DNA of 64,000 nt, from contig JANOQT010000096.1 of NCBI GenBank assembly GCA_031415015.1, positions 59,181 through 123,180 of the forward strand, written 5' to 3'. Both the position numbers and the translations under genes were made by a program. Source of the stretch: JAUYQR01 sp031415015. Lineage in GTDB: Bacteria > Pseudomonadota > Alphaproteobacteria > Rhodobacterales > Rhodobacteraceae. The notes under the pieces are model-generated. The model saw nothing but the letters and a program-made list of their open reading frames with translations. It was not told the DNA's origin and ran no database searches. Positions 9,327 to 18,898 of this stretch are shown here, one piece after another. Position 1 is the first letter of the stretch; each line of letters starts with the position of its first letter.

Positions 9327-9346
9327 TCGGCGGTTTTTTGCCGATC
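9325..9346. repeat. Inverted repeat after DUF455 gene
   Basis: GATCGGC (9325-9331) and GCCGATC (9340-9346) form a perfect 7-bp inverted repeat around a T-rich loop, beginning at the DUF455 stop. The T-run is inside the loop rather than after the stem, so it is not a textbook terminator. The remaining bases to 9501 hold no gene that I can support. Confidence 0.35.
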
Positions 9347-9501
9347 ATCCGGCCTGTAACAGCGGAAAAACCCGTGGTCCGGTCAAAAATCTTGCGGCAG
9401 TGGGACCGGCTGGCTAATCAGTCTGCAGGTCCGGATCATACGCGTTGGTCCGACCACAGAATGCCTGATGACGAAAGGCCAGAAATCCGGATGACCCTCA
9501 C

Positions 9502-10839
9502 GTGTTGACCCGCTTCGCCTATCGGTTTCACCAGACGCTGGAATGGTATTTTCCCGAACAAAGACTGTACCTGAAGTCTGACACCGAGACGCGGTTCATC
9601 CGGCTGCGCCCGGCCACGCAGGTGGTTGCGGTTGTGGGCGGCACTCTGGCGCTGGCCTGGACGATCGTCGCCACGGCGCTGATCATGATGGACAGCATCG
9701 GCGCCGGATCGGCGCGCGACCAGTCGGCCCGCCAGCAGGTGCTGTACGAAGAACGGCTGAACAGCCTGTCCGCCGACCGCGATGTCAGAGCAGACGAAGC
9801 TGCAACGGCACAAGCGCGCTTCAACGTGGCGCTGGAGCAGGTCTCGACCATGCAGGAACGCCTGCTGGCCTCGGAAGACCGCAGGCGCGAGCTGGAGACC
9901 GGCATCGACGTCATCCAGGACACGTTGCGCCGCACCATCAAGGAACGCGATACCGCCCGCATCGAGGCCGAGCGGATGACGCTGGCCCTGAACGAGCAGG
10001 CCGGTGGTGCCACCGAAATGGGCCGCGCCCGCGACACCGTGGCCACCCTGGAAATCCTGACCGACGCACTTGGCGATACGGCCAAGGAACGCGATGCCGT
10101 GCAGGGCGAGGCGGATGCCGCCCGCGAAGAAACCAGAGCGATCGCCGAAGAAAAGCGGACGCTGGAACAGCGCAACGACATGATCTTCGCCAAGCTGGAA
10201 GAGGCCGTCACCATCTCGATGGAGCCGCTGGACAAGATGTTCCGCGAGGCAGGCATGTCGCCGGACGATCTTTTGAACGCGGTGCGGGACGGATATTCGG
10301 GTCAGGGCGGGCCGCTGACGCCGATTTCCCTGTCGACCTCCGGCGGCAGCCTTGCCCCTGAAGAGGTGCGCGCCAATGCCATCCTTGGCGGGCTTGACCG
10401 GATGAACCTGTACCGTCTGGCCGCCTTCAAGGTGCCGTTCGCGATGCCGGTGAAAGACAGTTTCCGCTGGACCTCGGGCTTCGGCAACCGCCGGGATCCC
10501 AAGGGTTACGGCACCCGGATGCACGAAGGCACCGACATGGCGGGCAGCGTCGGCACCCCGATCTATGCCACTGCCGACGGTGTCGTAAGCTATGCCGGCT
10601 GGGACAGTGGTTATGGCCGACTGGTCAAGATCCAGCACGACTTCGGGATCGAGACCCGCTACGCTCACATGTCCCAACTGCGTGTCGAAGTGGGACAAAG
10701 GGTATCGCGCGGCGACCGGATCGGTGATATGGGCAATTCAGGTCGGTCAACCGGCACGCATCTTCACTACGAGGTCCGTCTTAGCGGCACTGCCGTGAAC
10801 CCGATGACCTTCATAAAGGCAGGGAAAAATGTTTTCTAA
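9502..10839 (+). CDS. M23 family metallopeptidase (LytM/EnvC-like)
   Basis: A 445-residue peptidoglycan hydrolase anchored by one N-terminal helix (about residues 39-62, VVAVVGGTLALAWTIV). A long Glu/Arg-rich coiled coil follows (about 70-235), then a C-terminal LytM domain. Zn ligands are intact: His341 and Asp345 in HEGTD, and the HLH pair at 420-422 in GTHLHYEVR. It should therefore be an active endopeptidase, unlike degenerate EnvC-type activators. Start is GTG at 9502; a nearby upstream ATG at 9491 is out of frame. The stop lies inside the bactofilin gene (11-bp overlap), so the two products are probably made together. Confidence 0.92.
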   Translation: MLTRFAYRFHQTLEWYFPEQRLYLKSDTETRFIRLRPATQVVAVVGGTLALAWTIVATALIMMDSIGAGSARDQSARQQVLYEERLNSLSADRDVRADEAATAQARFNVALEQVSTMQERLLASEDRRRELETGIDVIQDTLRRTIKERDTARIEAERMTLALNEQAGGATEMGRARDTVATLEILTDALGDTAKERDAVQGEADAAREETRAIAEEKRTLEQRNDMIFAKLEEAVTISMEPLDKMFREAGMSPDDLLNAVRDGYSGQGGPLTPISLSTSGGSLAPEEVRANAILGGLDRMNLYRLAAFKVPFAMPVKDSFRWTSGFGNRRDPKGYGTRMHEGTDMAGSVGTPIYATADGVVSYAGWDSGYGRLVKIQHDFGIETRYAHMSQLRVEVGQRVSRGDRIGDMGNSGRSTGTHLHYEVRLSGTAVNPMTFIKAGKNVF

Positions 10840-11335
10840 AAGCCGCATCAACGAGCCCGGCCCCAAGGCTGACGCTGACAAGCCAAAAGCCCCGGAGGCA
10901 ATGATGACCAAACCGTCCATGGATTTCACCCCGTCTGCCCCCAAGGGCAAAGTCAACGCATCGGTGCTGTCTTCGGACCTGACGGTTGTCGGCAACCTGC
11001 GCACCACCGGTGACATTCAGGTCGAAGGCACGGTTGAAGGCGATATCCGCGCACATCTGCTGACCGTCGGCGAAAGTGCCACCATCCGGGGCGAGATTGT
11101 CGCCGATGATATCGTGGTCAACGGGCGCGTTGTCGGCCGGGTTCGTGGCCTCAAGGTGCGCCTGACCTCGACCGCGCGGGTTGAGGGTGACATCATCCAC
11201 AAGACCATCGCCATCGAATCCGGTGCGCATTTCGAAGGCTCGGTCCAGCGGCAGGAGGACCCCCTCGCCGCCGGCCGCACCCCGGTTGCCGCCAGGCCGG
11301 ACACCCCTGCCCCATCGGTCGGCGACGCCAACTGA
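10829..11335 (+). CDS. Bactofilin (polymer-forming cytoskeletal protein)
   Basis: A 168-residue bactofilin (DUF583) that polymerises into membrane-associated filaments and positions cell-wall enzymes. The beta-helix core lies at about residues 43-135. It shows the repeated hydrophobic-glycine rhythm (LTVVGNLRTTGDIQVEGTV, ADDIVVNGRVVGRVRG, ARVEGDIIHKTIAI), flanked by disordered Pro/Lys-rich tails. The ATG at 10829 lies inside the end of the M23 gene. Pairing of a bactofilin with an M23 peptidase is known in alphaproteobacteria, where the filament recruits the peptidase to shape the cell, so the neighbour supports that role. Confidence 0.95.
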   Translation: MFSKSRINEPGPKADADKPKAPEAMMTKPSMDFTPSAPKGKVNASVLSSDLTVVGNLRTTGDIQVEGTVEGDIRAHLLTVGESATIRGEIVADDIVVNGRVVGRVRGLKVRLTSTARVEGDIIHKTIAIESGAHFEGSVQRQEDPLAAGRTPVAARPDTPAPSVGDAN

Positions 11336-11348
11336 GCCTTGCCGCAGG

Positions 11349-12782
11349 ATGACTGTTTCACGGGCACCGGAAGCGATTCCGGTGCCCGATGTCTTTTGCG
11401 CACCGACAGACCGGACAGCGATTCTGTGGTCGGCGATCCTCGCCTCGTCGATGGGGTTCATCGACACCTCCGTCACCTCCATTGCCATTCCCGCCATCCG
11501 TGCCGCGCTGAACGCAAGCCTGCCGCAGGCGCAATGGATCAGCGCGGCCTATTTGCTGGCCTTGGCCTCGCTGGTGCTGGCAGGCGGGGCGATGGGCGAC
11601 CGGTTCGGCACCGCACGGGTATTTGCGGCCGGGATCTGGGTGTTTGTCGCCGGGTCCATCGCCTGTGCGCTGGCGTTTGATGCCAGCCAGCTGATCGCGG
11701 CACGGGCGGTCAAGGGGGTGGGTGCTGCGATGATGGTGCCGGGGTCAATGGCGATGATCTCGCGCGCCTATCCAAAGGCGGAACGGGGCCGCGCACTGGG
11801 GCTGTGGGCCGCAGCATCCACCGCGACGACCGCCTTCGGGCCGGTGCTGGGCGGGATGCTGATCACGTGGGGCGGCGAGGCGGGCTGGCGGATGGTGTTC
11901 GGGCTGAACCTGCCCTTGGGTCTTGCCGCGCTGTGGATGATCCGGGGGCGGGTGCTGCGCGACCGGGGCCAACCCGGCGTGCCGGTTGATGCAATCGGCG
12001 CCGGACTGGCCACCTTGGGGTTGGGGCTTATGGCCTATGCACTGACAACGGCCTCGCCCGTCCCCTTGGTGATCCTTGCGGCCATGGCGTCGCTGGCCGC
12101 GTTTGTGGTCTGGGAAGCCCGCACCAAGGCCCCGATGATCCGGCTGAGCCTGTTTCGCAACCGTGCCTTTGCGGTGACCAATCTGGTGACGCTGGCACTG
12201 TACTTCGCGCTGAACGGGGTGATGTTCTACCTGCCGATGACCGCTGTGTCGGCCTGGGGCGTCAGCGAAGCCGAAGTGGCGGCAGCGTTTCTGCCGATCT
12301 CGCTGCTGATCGGGCTGCTGTCCGCTCCCGCGGGGCGGTGGGCGGACCGTTGGGGTCCGGGGCCGTTGATGGCGGCCGGGTCGGCGCTGGTGGCGCTGGC
12401 CTACGCCGGGCTGGCCTTTGCGGACGGCGATTTCTGGGGCCGCGTCGTGCCGCTTATGGCGCTGGCGGGGGTGGGGCTGGGGCTGGTGGTGGCCCCCCTG
12501 ACCGCCGCCGTGATGGCCGAGGCGTCCGAGGGCGAACAGGGTGCCGCGTCGGGCATCAACAACGCGGTGGCGCGGGTGGCGGGCCTGATCGCGGTGGCGG
12601 TTCTGGGCCGGGTGGCGGCAGCGGCCTACGGGCCGGGCGCGCCGGGGTTTGGGCTGGCCGGCAGCACGGCGGAGCATCTGGCGGCGACCAATGCGGCCTT
12701 CGGCAGCGTGGCGCTGATCGGGGCGGCGATGGCGGCACTGGCCGCACTTCTGGCGCTGACCACCGGGCGACGAATCAGCTGA
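11349..12782 (+). CDS. MFS drug transporter, DHA2 (14-helix) type
   Basis: A 477-residue multidrug-type proton antiporter of the inner membrane. It shows ASSMGFIDTSVTSIAIPAIR (helix 1, the D-x-T-x-V-x-x-A-x-P motif of DHA2 pumps). The loop-2 motif is GGAMGDRFGTARVF, and motif C-like GPVLGGMLITWGG follows helix 5. Fourteen hydrophobic segments fit the length. The ATG at 11349 is used; the frame extends back to 11181 but only through bactofilin sequence. Lies 13 bp after the bactofilin stop. Substrate unknown. The 3' end overlaps the convergent DUF2189 gene by 8 bp. Confidence 0.9.
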   Translation: MTVSRAPEAIPVPDVFCAPTDRTAILWSAILASSMGFIDTSVTSIAIPAIRAALNASLPQAQWISAAYLLALASLVLAGGAMGDRFGTARVFAAGIWVFVAGSIACALAFDASQLIAARAVKGVGAAMMVPGSMAMISRAYPKAERGRALGLWAAASTATTAFGPVLGGMLITWGGEAGWRMVFGLNLPLGLAALWMIRGRVLRDRGQPGVPVDAIGAGLATLGLGLMAYALTTASPVPLVILAAMASLAAFVVWEARTKAPMIRLSLFRNRAFAVTNLVTLALYFALNGVMFYLPMTAVSAWGVSEAEVAAAFLPISLLIGLLSAPAGRWADRWGPGPLMAAGSALVALAYAGLAFADGDFWGRVVPLMALAGVGLGLVVAPLTAAVMAEASEGEQGAASGINNAVARVAGLIAVAVLGRVAAAAYGPGAPGFGLAGSTAEHLAATNAAFGSVALIGAAMAALAALLALTTGRRIS

Positions 12783-13542
12783 TCGCGCGCCGGTAAAGGT
12801 GCCAGCTGGCGTGGCCGAACAGCGGCATCACGACCAGTAGCCCCAGGAACAGCGGCAGCATCCCCACGAACAGGCAAACCGCAATCAGCCCACCCCAGCC
12901 CAGCATGACGCGCGGGTTTTCCTGCACCAGCGCCACGCTGGTCAGCATGGCGGTGACGAAATCCACCTCACGGTCCAGCAGCATCGGCAGGCTGACCACG
13001 GTCAGACTGAACAACAGTCCTGCGAACACCGCACCCACCGCTGTGCCGACCGTCAGCATCACCAGCCCGTCTGCCGTGGTGAACACCGCCAGCGACGACG
13101 AGACATTGGTCATCGTCGCATTGCCCAGAAACAGCGCAAAGATCATGTGGGCCAGAAAGTTCCAGAACAGAAAGAACACCACGATCACCGCAGCAATCGA
13201 AGGGATCTGGCGGTCCTTCTGGCGGAAGATCACGCCGAAGACCGCACGCGCGGCCAACGGCTCGCCCGCTTCAAGCCGCCGCGAAATCTCGTAGAACCCG
13301 CAGGCGATGAAGGGGCCAAGGATTGGAAACCCGGCGCTTGCGGGCAGCGTCCACCAGATCTGTCCCTTGGTGGTCATCGCCCACAGGATCAGCCACCCGC
13401 CCAGCACATAGACGCCCGAGAAGGCCAACCCCATGAGCGGCGCGCGGCGAAAATCCCGCCAGCCAAGCACAAGGCTGGCCCGCAGGTCAGAGAAATCGAC
13501 CTCGTTCACTTCGGGCGTGGCAGGCGGATCAGAAGTTGTCAT
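12775..13542 (-). CDS. DUF2189 family membrane protein
   Basis: A 255-residue protein with about six transmembrane helices (GLAFSGVYVLGGWLILWAM, FPILGPFIACGFYEISRRLE and four more). It belongs to DUF2189, an uncharacterised family common in alphaproteobacteria. The C-terminus GHASWHLYRRAI is the typical ending of the family. It is transcribed alone between a convergent MFS gene and prfB. No function can be inferred. Confidence 0.85.
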   Translation of the reverse strand: MTTSDPPATPEVNEVDFSDLRASLVLGWRDFRRAPLMGLAFSGVYVLGGWLILWAMTTKGQIWWTLPASAGFPILGPFIACGFYEISRRLEAGEPLAARAVFGVIFRQKDRQIPSIAAVIVVFFLFWNFLAHMIFALFLGNATMTNVSSSLAVFTTADGLVMLTVGTAVGAVFAGLLFSLTVVSLPMLLDREVDFVTAMLTSVALVQENPRVMLGWGGLIAVCLFVGMLPLFLGLLVVMPLFGHASWHLYRRAIS

Positions 13543-13616
13543 GATGCAAAGCTACGCCCGTCATGGGGGGCCTGGCAAGACTGCCGCTGCCCGGGCCAAA
13601 GCGGGACATCCCGCCT

Positions 13617-14747
13617 TCAGTCCAGATCGCCGCCGAACTCGCCGCGCTTGCGGCCGCTGGCGTTCATGGCCAGCGTCGCCGACATGAACCCGTCCAGATC
13701 GCCGTCCAGCACCCCCGACGTATCCGAGGTCTCGAACCCGGTGCGCAGGTCCTTGACCATCTGGTAGGGCTGCAACACATAGGACCGGATCTGGTTGCCC
13801 CAGCCCGCATCGCCCTTGTTTTCATGCGCCTCGTTGATCGACGCGTTCCGCTTGTCCAGTTCCATCTGGTACAGCCGCGCCTTCAGCGCGTTCATCGCAA
13901 TCTCGCGGTTCTGGTGCTGTGATTTCAGCGACGAGGTCACCACGATGCCGGACGGGAAGTGGGTGATCCGCACCGCCGAGTCGGTCTTGTTGACGTGCTG
14001 GCCGCCTGCACCCGAGGCGCGCATGGTGTCGATGCGGATGTCCTTGTCGGCCACCTCGATCTCGATACTGTCATCAACCACCGGATAGACCCAGATCGAC
14101 GCGAACGACGTCTGCCGCTTGTCGCCCGACCCGAATGGCGACATGCGGACAAGCCGGTGCACCCCGGATTCGGTTTTCAGCCAGCCATAGGCATTGCGAC
14201 CGGAAATCTTGAAGGCTGCCGATTTGATCCCGGCCTCGTCGCCGGGCGTTTCGGACAGCAGTTCCACCTGATAACCCTTCGCCTCGGCCCAGCGGGTGTA
14301 CATCCGCGCCAGCATCAGCGCCCAGTCGCAGCTTTCGGTGCCACCGGCCCCGGCGTTGACCTCCAGGAAGGTGTCGTTGGCGTCCGCCTCGCCGTTCAGC
14401 AGCGCTTCAAGCTCTTTGCCGGCGGCGGTCGTCAGCAGGGCGGCAAGGGCGGCTTCGGCTTCGGTCACGATCTCGTCGTCACCCTCGGCCTCACCCATCT
14501 CGATCAGTTCGACATTGTCTTTCAGGCCGGTATCAATCAACTTGTAGCTGCCGATTGCATCGATCAGCGCCTGCCGGTCGCGCATCAGTTTCTGCGCCTT
14601 GCCCGGATCGTTCCACAGATCCGGTGCCTCGATCATCGCATCGAATTCCTCAAGCCGGTGCGGCGCCGTCTCGATATCCATGCGTTGCGCCAGAAGCTTT
14701 AGCGTCTTTTGAATCGCTTCAACATTGGTTTGGGTTTCGGCGCGCAT
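13617..14747 (-). CDS. prfB: Peptide chain release factor 2
   Basis: RF2 recognises UGA and UAA stop codons and triggers peptidyl-tRNA hydrolysis. The catalytic GGQ is in SGAGGQHVNKTDSAVRITH and the stop-codon tripeptide SPF is in MSPFGSGDKRQTSF, both intact. The 376-residue frame is continuous from the ATG at 14745-14747, with no programmed +1 frameshift of the kind found in E. coli prfB. An in-frame TTG at 14765 is possible but GAAGGA lies well placed for the ATG. Follows PBP1A on the same strand with a 109-bp gap. Confidence 0.97.
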   Translation of the reverse strand: MRAETQTNVEAIQKTLKLLAQRMDIETAPHRLEEFDAMIEAPDLWNDPGKAQKLMRDRQALIDAIGSYKLIDTGLKDNVELIEMGEAEGDDEIVTEAEAALAALLTTAAGKELEALLNGEADANDTFLEVNAGAGGTESCDWALMLARMYTRWAEAKGYQVELLSETPGDEAGIKSAAFKISGRNAYGWLKTESGVHRLVRMSPFGSGDKRQTSFASIWVYPVVDDSIEIEVADKDIRIDTMRASGAGGQHVNKTDSAVRITHFPSGIVVTSSLKSQHQNREIAMNALKARLYQMELDKRNASINEAHENKGDAGWGNQIRSYVLQPYQMVKDLRTGFETSDTSGVLDGDLDGFMSATLAMNASGRKRGEFGGDLD

Positions 14748-14856
14748 CGGGGGTCGATCCTTCAAGCATAATCAGCGGTCAAGTATCTACAGCGGGCGGT
14801 CATAGCGGCAAGCCCGCCGCCCGGCAAGGGCGCGGGTCTGGCGCGGCAGCCAGATG

Positions 14857-17409
14857 TCAGTAAAGGCCCCCGGACGATACGGTGCCGAAATCCGCCTTCT
14901 TCGGCACAACAACGGTTTCACCTGTGGCGTTGGTCACGGTGGCGCTGCTTTCGCCTTGGCCTTCGCCGTAAGCGAACAGCGGCAGGTTGGTGCCCATCGC
15001 AAAGCCGCCGTCGACCATCGCGCCAAGGCCGAACACCGGGTCCTCGCCCTCGCGGAAGTATTCCGACACCACATAGTCGCCGCTGGCGTCATCGGGCAGA
15101 CGCTGGCCGGTGAAGCGGTCGATCTTCAGGAAATAGCCCCCCGGCGGAACCTTGAATTCGCCGCCGCCGTATTTCTTGATGGCGGTTTTCATGAACGCCT
15201 CGAACACCGGCCCGCATAGCCCCCCCCCCGAGGCCCCGCCACCCAGCGTGCGCGGCTGATCAAAGCCGATGTAGCAGCCCGCCGCGATGTTCGACGTGTA
15301 GCCGATGAACCACACGTCCTTGGCATCGTTGGTCGTGCCGGTCTTTCCGGCCACCGGCACCGGCAGGTTGATCCCCGTCGCGGTGCCACGCTGGACGACG
15401 CCTTGCAGCATCGAGGTCAGCTGATAGGCCGTGATCGCGTTCATCACCCGTTCGCGGTTGCTGTCAATGGTGACCCCCTGCCCCTGCGGCACATCGACCT
15501 TGCCGCAATCTTCGCAGATGCGCTGATCGTGGCGGTAGATCGTCTTGCCAAAACGGTCCTGCACCCGGTCCACCAGTGTAGGTTCCACCCTCTCGCCGCC
15601 ATTTGCGAACATCGAATAGGCGGCGACCATCTTGAACAGCGTCGTCTCCTGTGCGCCAAGAGCATTGGCCAGAAACGGCCCCATCCGGTCATAGACGCCA
15701 AAGCGTTCGGCGTAGCCTGCCACCGTCTGCATGCCGATTTCCTGCGCGATCCGCACCGTCATCAGGTTGCGCGACTGCTCGATTCCGGTGCGCAGCGGCG
15801 CGGGGCCGTAAAACTTGTTCGACGCGTTCTTCGGTGTCCACAGACCCTGCGGGGTATCGATCTCGATCGGGGCATCCACGACGATGGTGGCGGGGGTAAA
15901 GCCGCTGTCCAGCGCCGCCGCATAGACAAAGGGCTTGAAACTGGACCCCGGCTGGCGCGTCGCCTGCGTGGTGCGGTTGAAGACCGAGTCCTGATAACTG
16001 AACCCGCCCTGCATCGCCAGCACCCGACCGGTGTTCACGTCCATCGCCATGAACGCGCCCTGCACTTCGGGCACCTGACGCAGCGACCAGCGCTTGAAGG
16101 TGCCGTCGTCGTTGGTGACGGCACGGACCAGCACCACCTCGCCCACGGCCAGAAGATCGCCGGCAACGTCTGCCTTCTTGCCCAGCTCGCCGCCGTCAAG
16201 CCGTTTGCGCGCCCAGGTCACATCTTCGGCGGGGATGTAGTGGCCGTCGTCATCATCGGCCACACCTTCGATGCCGATGCGGGCGTCATTCTCGCCGACC
16301 TCAAGCACAACGGCGGGGAACCATGCGGCGACGTCGCGCGGCACCTCAAGTTCGGCCAGTGCGGCGCGCCAGCCGTCCTCGGACGCCATGGCATCGGCGG
16401 GCAAGACCTTGCCCGTGCCACGCCAGATGCCAAGACTGCGGTCGTATTTCTCCAGCCCCTCGCGCAGGGCGGCGGCGGCGGCGTCCTGCAGATCGGGGTC
16501 GGCCGTGGCGCGGATCGTCAGACCGCCCGAAAAGAACTCCTCCTCGCCAAAGGTGCCCGACAGCTGGCGGCGGATCTCGTCGGTGAAATAGTCGCGCGGC
16601 GGCAACGCCTCGCGGAACGCCTCGAAATCGCCGTTCTGGACCGACCGCAGCGGCAGATCTTTTTCGGACAGATACACAGCCTCGTCGATATAGCCGTTCT
16701 GCCACATCTCGCGCAGCACGTAGTTGCGCCGTTCGGTGACGCGTTCCTTCGCGGTCACCGGGTCGTACTTGCCGGGGGCCTGCGGCATCGCGGCCAGCAT
16801 CGCGGCCTCGTGCGGGGCCAATTCCGACAGCGGCTTGTTGAAATAGGTCTGCGACGCCGCCGCCACCCCATAGGAGTTCTTGCCCAGAAAAATCTCGTTC
16901 AGGTACAGTTCAAGGATCTTGTCCTTGGACAGGGTGTCTTCCAGCCGGGTGGCCAGAATGATTTCCTTGATCTTGCGTTCCACCGACCGGCTGCCATCCA
17001 GCAGGAAGTTCTTCATCACCTGCTGCGTGATCGTTGAGGCGCCCCGCAGGCTTTCGCCCCGGGTCTGCAACGCTTCGACAAAGGCCGCGATCATGCCGCG
17101 CGCGTCATAGCCGTGGTGGGTGTAGAAATTCTTGTCTTCGGCGCTGACAAAGGCGTGCTTTACCAGATCGGGGATGTCTTCGCTGGCCACGAACAACCGC
17201 CGTTCCTTGGCAAATTCGTCGATGATCCGGCCTTCGCCCGAATAGATCCGGCTGATCGTCGCGGGGGTGTATTGGGCCAGGTTTTCATGGCTTGGCAGGT
17301 CGCGCGAATACATGAAGAAGATCGCGCCCAGCGTCAGGGCGGCAAAGATCAGCCCCAGCGTTGCCGCCGTGAAGATCGCACCCAAAGCTGATCCGATGAA
17401 CCTGAGCAC
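14857..17409 (-). CDS. mrcA: Penicillin-binding protein 1A (glycosyltransferase/transpeptidase)
   Basis: Bifunctional class A PBP of about 850 residues that polymerises and cross-links peptidoglycan. After one N-terminal helix, the glycosyltransferase domain shows SAEDKNFYTHHGYD (catalytic Glu) and RGASTITQQVMKN. An OB-like insertion typical of PBP1A follows. The transpeptidase domain has SSFK (nucleophile Ser489, Lys492), SRN and KTGTTND. I prefer the GTG at 17407-17409, which reads MLRFIGSALGAIF as in related proteins; the frame runs on to 17478 through non-conserved sequence. Downstream of an amidase gene on the same strand, so both cell-wall genes may be co-transcribed. Confidence 0.95.
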   Translation of the reverse strand: MLRFIGSALGAIFTAATLGLIFAALTLGAIFFMYSRDLPSHENLAQYTPATISRIYSGEGRIIDEFAKERRLFVASEDIPDLVKHAFVSAEDKNFYTHHGYDARGMIAAFVEALQTRGESLRGASTITQQVMKNFLLDGSRSVERKIKEIILATRLEDTLSKDKILELYLNEIFLGKNSYGVAAASQTYFNKPLSELAPHEAAMLAAMPQAPGKYDPVTAKERVTERRNYVLREMWQNGYIDEAVYLSEKDLPLRSVQNGDFEAFREALPPRDYFTDEIRRQLSGTFGEEEFFSGGLTIRATADPDLQDAAAAALREGLEKYDRSLGIWRGTGKVLPADAMASEDGWRAALAELEVPRDVAAWFPAVVLEVGENDARIGIEGVADDDDGHYIPAEDVTWARKRLDGGELGKKADVAGDLLAVGEVVLVRAVTNDDGTFKRWSLRQVPEVQGAFMAMDVNTGRVLAMQGGFSYQDSVFNRTTQATRQPGSSFKPFVYAAALDSGFTPATIVVDAPIEIDTPQGLWTPKNASNKFYGPAPLRTGIEQSRNLMTVRIAQEIGMQTVAGYAERFGVYDRMGPFLANALGAQETTLFKMVAAYSMFANGGERVEPTLVDRVQDRFGKTIYRHDQRICEDCGKVDVPQGQGVTIDSNRERVMNAITAYQLTSMLQGVVQRGTATGINLPVPVAGKTGTTNDAKDVWFIGYTSNIAAGCYIGFDQPRTLGGGASGGGLCGPVFEAFMKTAIKKYGGGEFKVPPGGYFLKIDRFTGQRLPDDASGDYVVSEYFREGEDPVFGLGAMVDGGFAMGTNLPLFAYGEGQGESSATVTNATGETVVVPKKADFGTVSSGGLY

Positions 17410-17526
17410 CAAACGCCCCCGATGATTGCCCCGCCGCAGTGTAGCTGTCGCAGTATACCAGACGCGCGGTGGCGTCAAAACCTTGGAACGCTTCAGATGT
17501 TCACGGTGGCGGCATCCCGCAAGCCC

Positions 17527-18735
17527 TTAAGGCGATTTCAGCGCCCGCAGCGCGGCTTCTTCTTCGCCCCATGCAACCACGGCTTGCAAGATCGCCTCGG
17601 CCAGCCGCGCCCGCCACTGCGGATCGTTCAACCGCTTGAGGTCACGCGACGAAGACAAGAACCCCAGTTCCAGCAGAACTGACGGAATATCGGGGGATTT
17701 CAGCACTGAAAACCCGCCGGACTGGCGCGGATGGCGGTGCATCCGGATCTCGGCCGCCTTGATCGCCGCCACGATCGCGTCGGCCAGCCGGTCGGTGCGG
17801 GGTGCGGTTTCGGTGCGCGCCATGTCCATCAGCACTTCGGCCACAAGATCGTCCTGATCGGTCAGGTCGATCCCGGCCAGCAGATCGTCGCGGTCATGCC
17901 GTTCAGCCAGCGTCGCTGCCGCCTCTTCGGACGCATCTTCGGACAGGGTATAGACCGTCGCCCCGGTCGCATCGCCTTCGGCCAGCGCATCGGCGTGCAG
18001 CGACAGGAACAGGCCCGCCCCGGCGTCTCGCGCGATGGATATCCGGGTTTCCAGCGGCACGAAGACGTCTTCCTCACGTGTCATGACCACGGAAAAGCGG
18101 CCGTCCCGGATCAGCAACTCCCTCAACTCGCGCGCGAAGGTCAGCATCAGCGCGGCCTCGGTCAGCCCGTCACGCTCGGCCCCGGGATCAAGCCCGCCAT
18201 GACCGGGGTCAAGCACGATGACGACGGCACCGGACCCCGACTTGACCGGCGGCGTCAGGCTGGTGGCTTCGGGTGCGGCCCAGTCCGGCAGATCGGGAAG
18301 GGCCGCGGCAGCGGCAAAAGACTGGGGATCGGTGGGTGCAAGACGCAGCCGGATCGTGGCACCCGTCGTGCCCCCGGTCACCATTTCAGACCCGGTCACG
18401 CGGTAGGGCCCGTCAAGCTGCAGCACCAGCCGCGACCAGCCGGGACGGAACACCCCGGCCCTCAGCGCCACGACCGGCGCGACGACCTTCAGACGGTCGA
18501 AGCCGGTCCAATCCACCTCGCGCACGTCAAGGACAAGCCGTGGCGGGTTGGCCATCAGCCGCAGACGCCATGGCACCGGCTGGCTGATCGCAAGGGCCAC
18601 GTCCACGCCGCCCGCACCTGCAACCATCTTTGATGCCGCCGGATCAAAGCGGGCCAGCGCGCTCAGGTCCTGCGCCCGAAGCGGGGCGGCAAGCAGGAAC
18701 AGCAAGGTCAGAAGGGCCGGGATCAGTCGGGTCAT
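17527..18735 (-). CDS. N-acetylmuramoyl-L-alanine amidase (AmiC type, AMIN + Amidase_3)
   Basis: A 402-residue periplasmic zinc amidase that cleaves the stem peptide from muramic acid during daughter-cell separation. It has a signal peptide (RLIPALLTLLFLLAAPLRAQ), an AMIN domain at about residues 40-135, and then Amidase_3. The Zn and catalytic residues are visible in order: His in LDPGHGG, Glu in ERDGLTEA, His in SLHADA, and Glu in LLELGFLS. The M23 peptidase about 7 kb away could be a partner, but that is speculation. ATG at 18733-18735. Confidence 0.95.
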   Translation of the reverse strand: MTRLIPALLTLLFLLAAPLRAQDLSALARFDPAASKMVAGAGGVDVALAISQPVPWRLRLMANPPRLVLDVREVDWTGFDRLKVVAPVVALRAGVFRPGWSRLVLQLDGPYRVTGSEMVTGGTTGATIRLRLAPTDPQSFAAAAALPDLPDWAAPEATSLTPPVKSGSGAVVIVLDPGHGGLDPGAERDGLTEAALMLTFARELRELLIRDGRFSVVMTREEDVFVPLETRISIARDAGAGLFLSLHADALAEGDATGATVYTLSEDASEEAAATLAERHDRDDLLAGIDLTDQDDLVAEVLMDMARTETAPRTDRLADAIVAAIKAAEIRMHRHPRQSGGFSVLKSPDIPSVLLELGFLSSSRDLKRLNDPQWRARLAEAILQAVVAWGEEEAALRALKSP

Positions 18736-18898
18736 GGCGCGACTTATCCCCGCTGTTGGCGCGAATGTAAATTCGCCTGTGGCATCGGGCGCCGGATCAC
18801 AATCCGGCGAATGCGGCCGCCCCGCCTTGATCTTTTGCTGCCCGGCCCCTTACAGTCTGCGCGCGCCTCAAAATCGGGCCAACCAGAAGGAAAATCTT

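Noticed and set aside
13617..14765. Programmed frameshift in prfB
   Set aside because: The frame is continuous from the start through GGQ and SPF; no in-frame UGA near codon 26.
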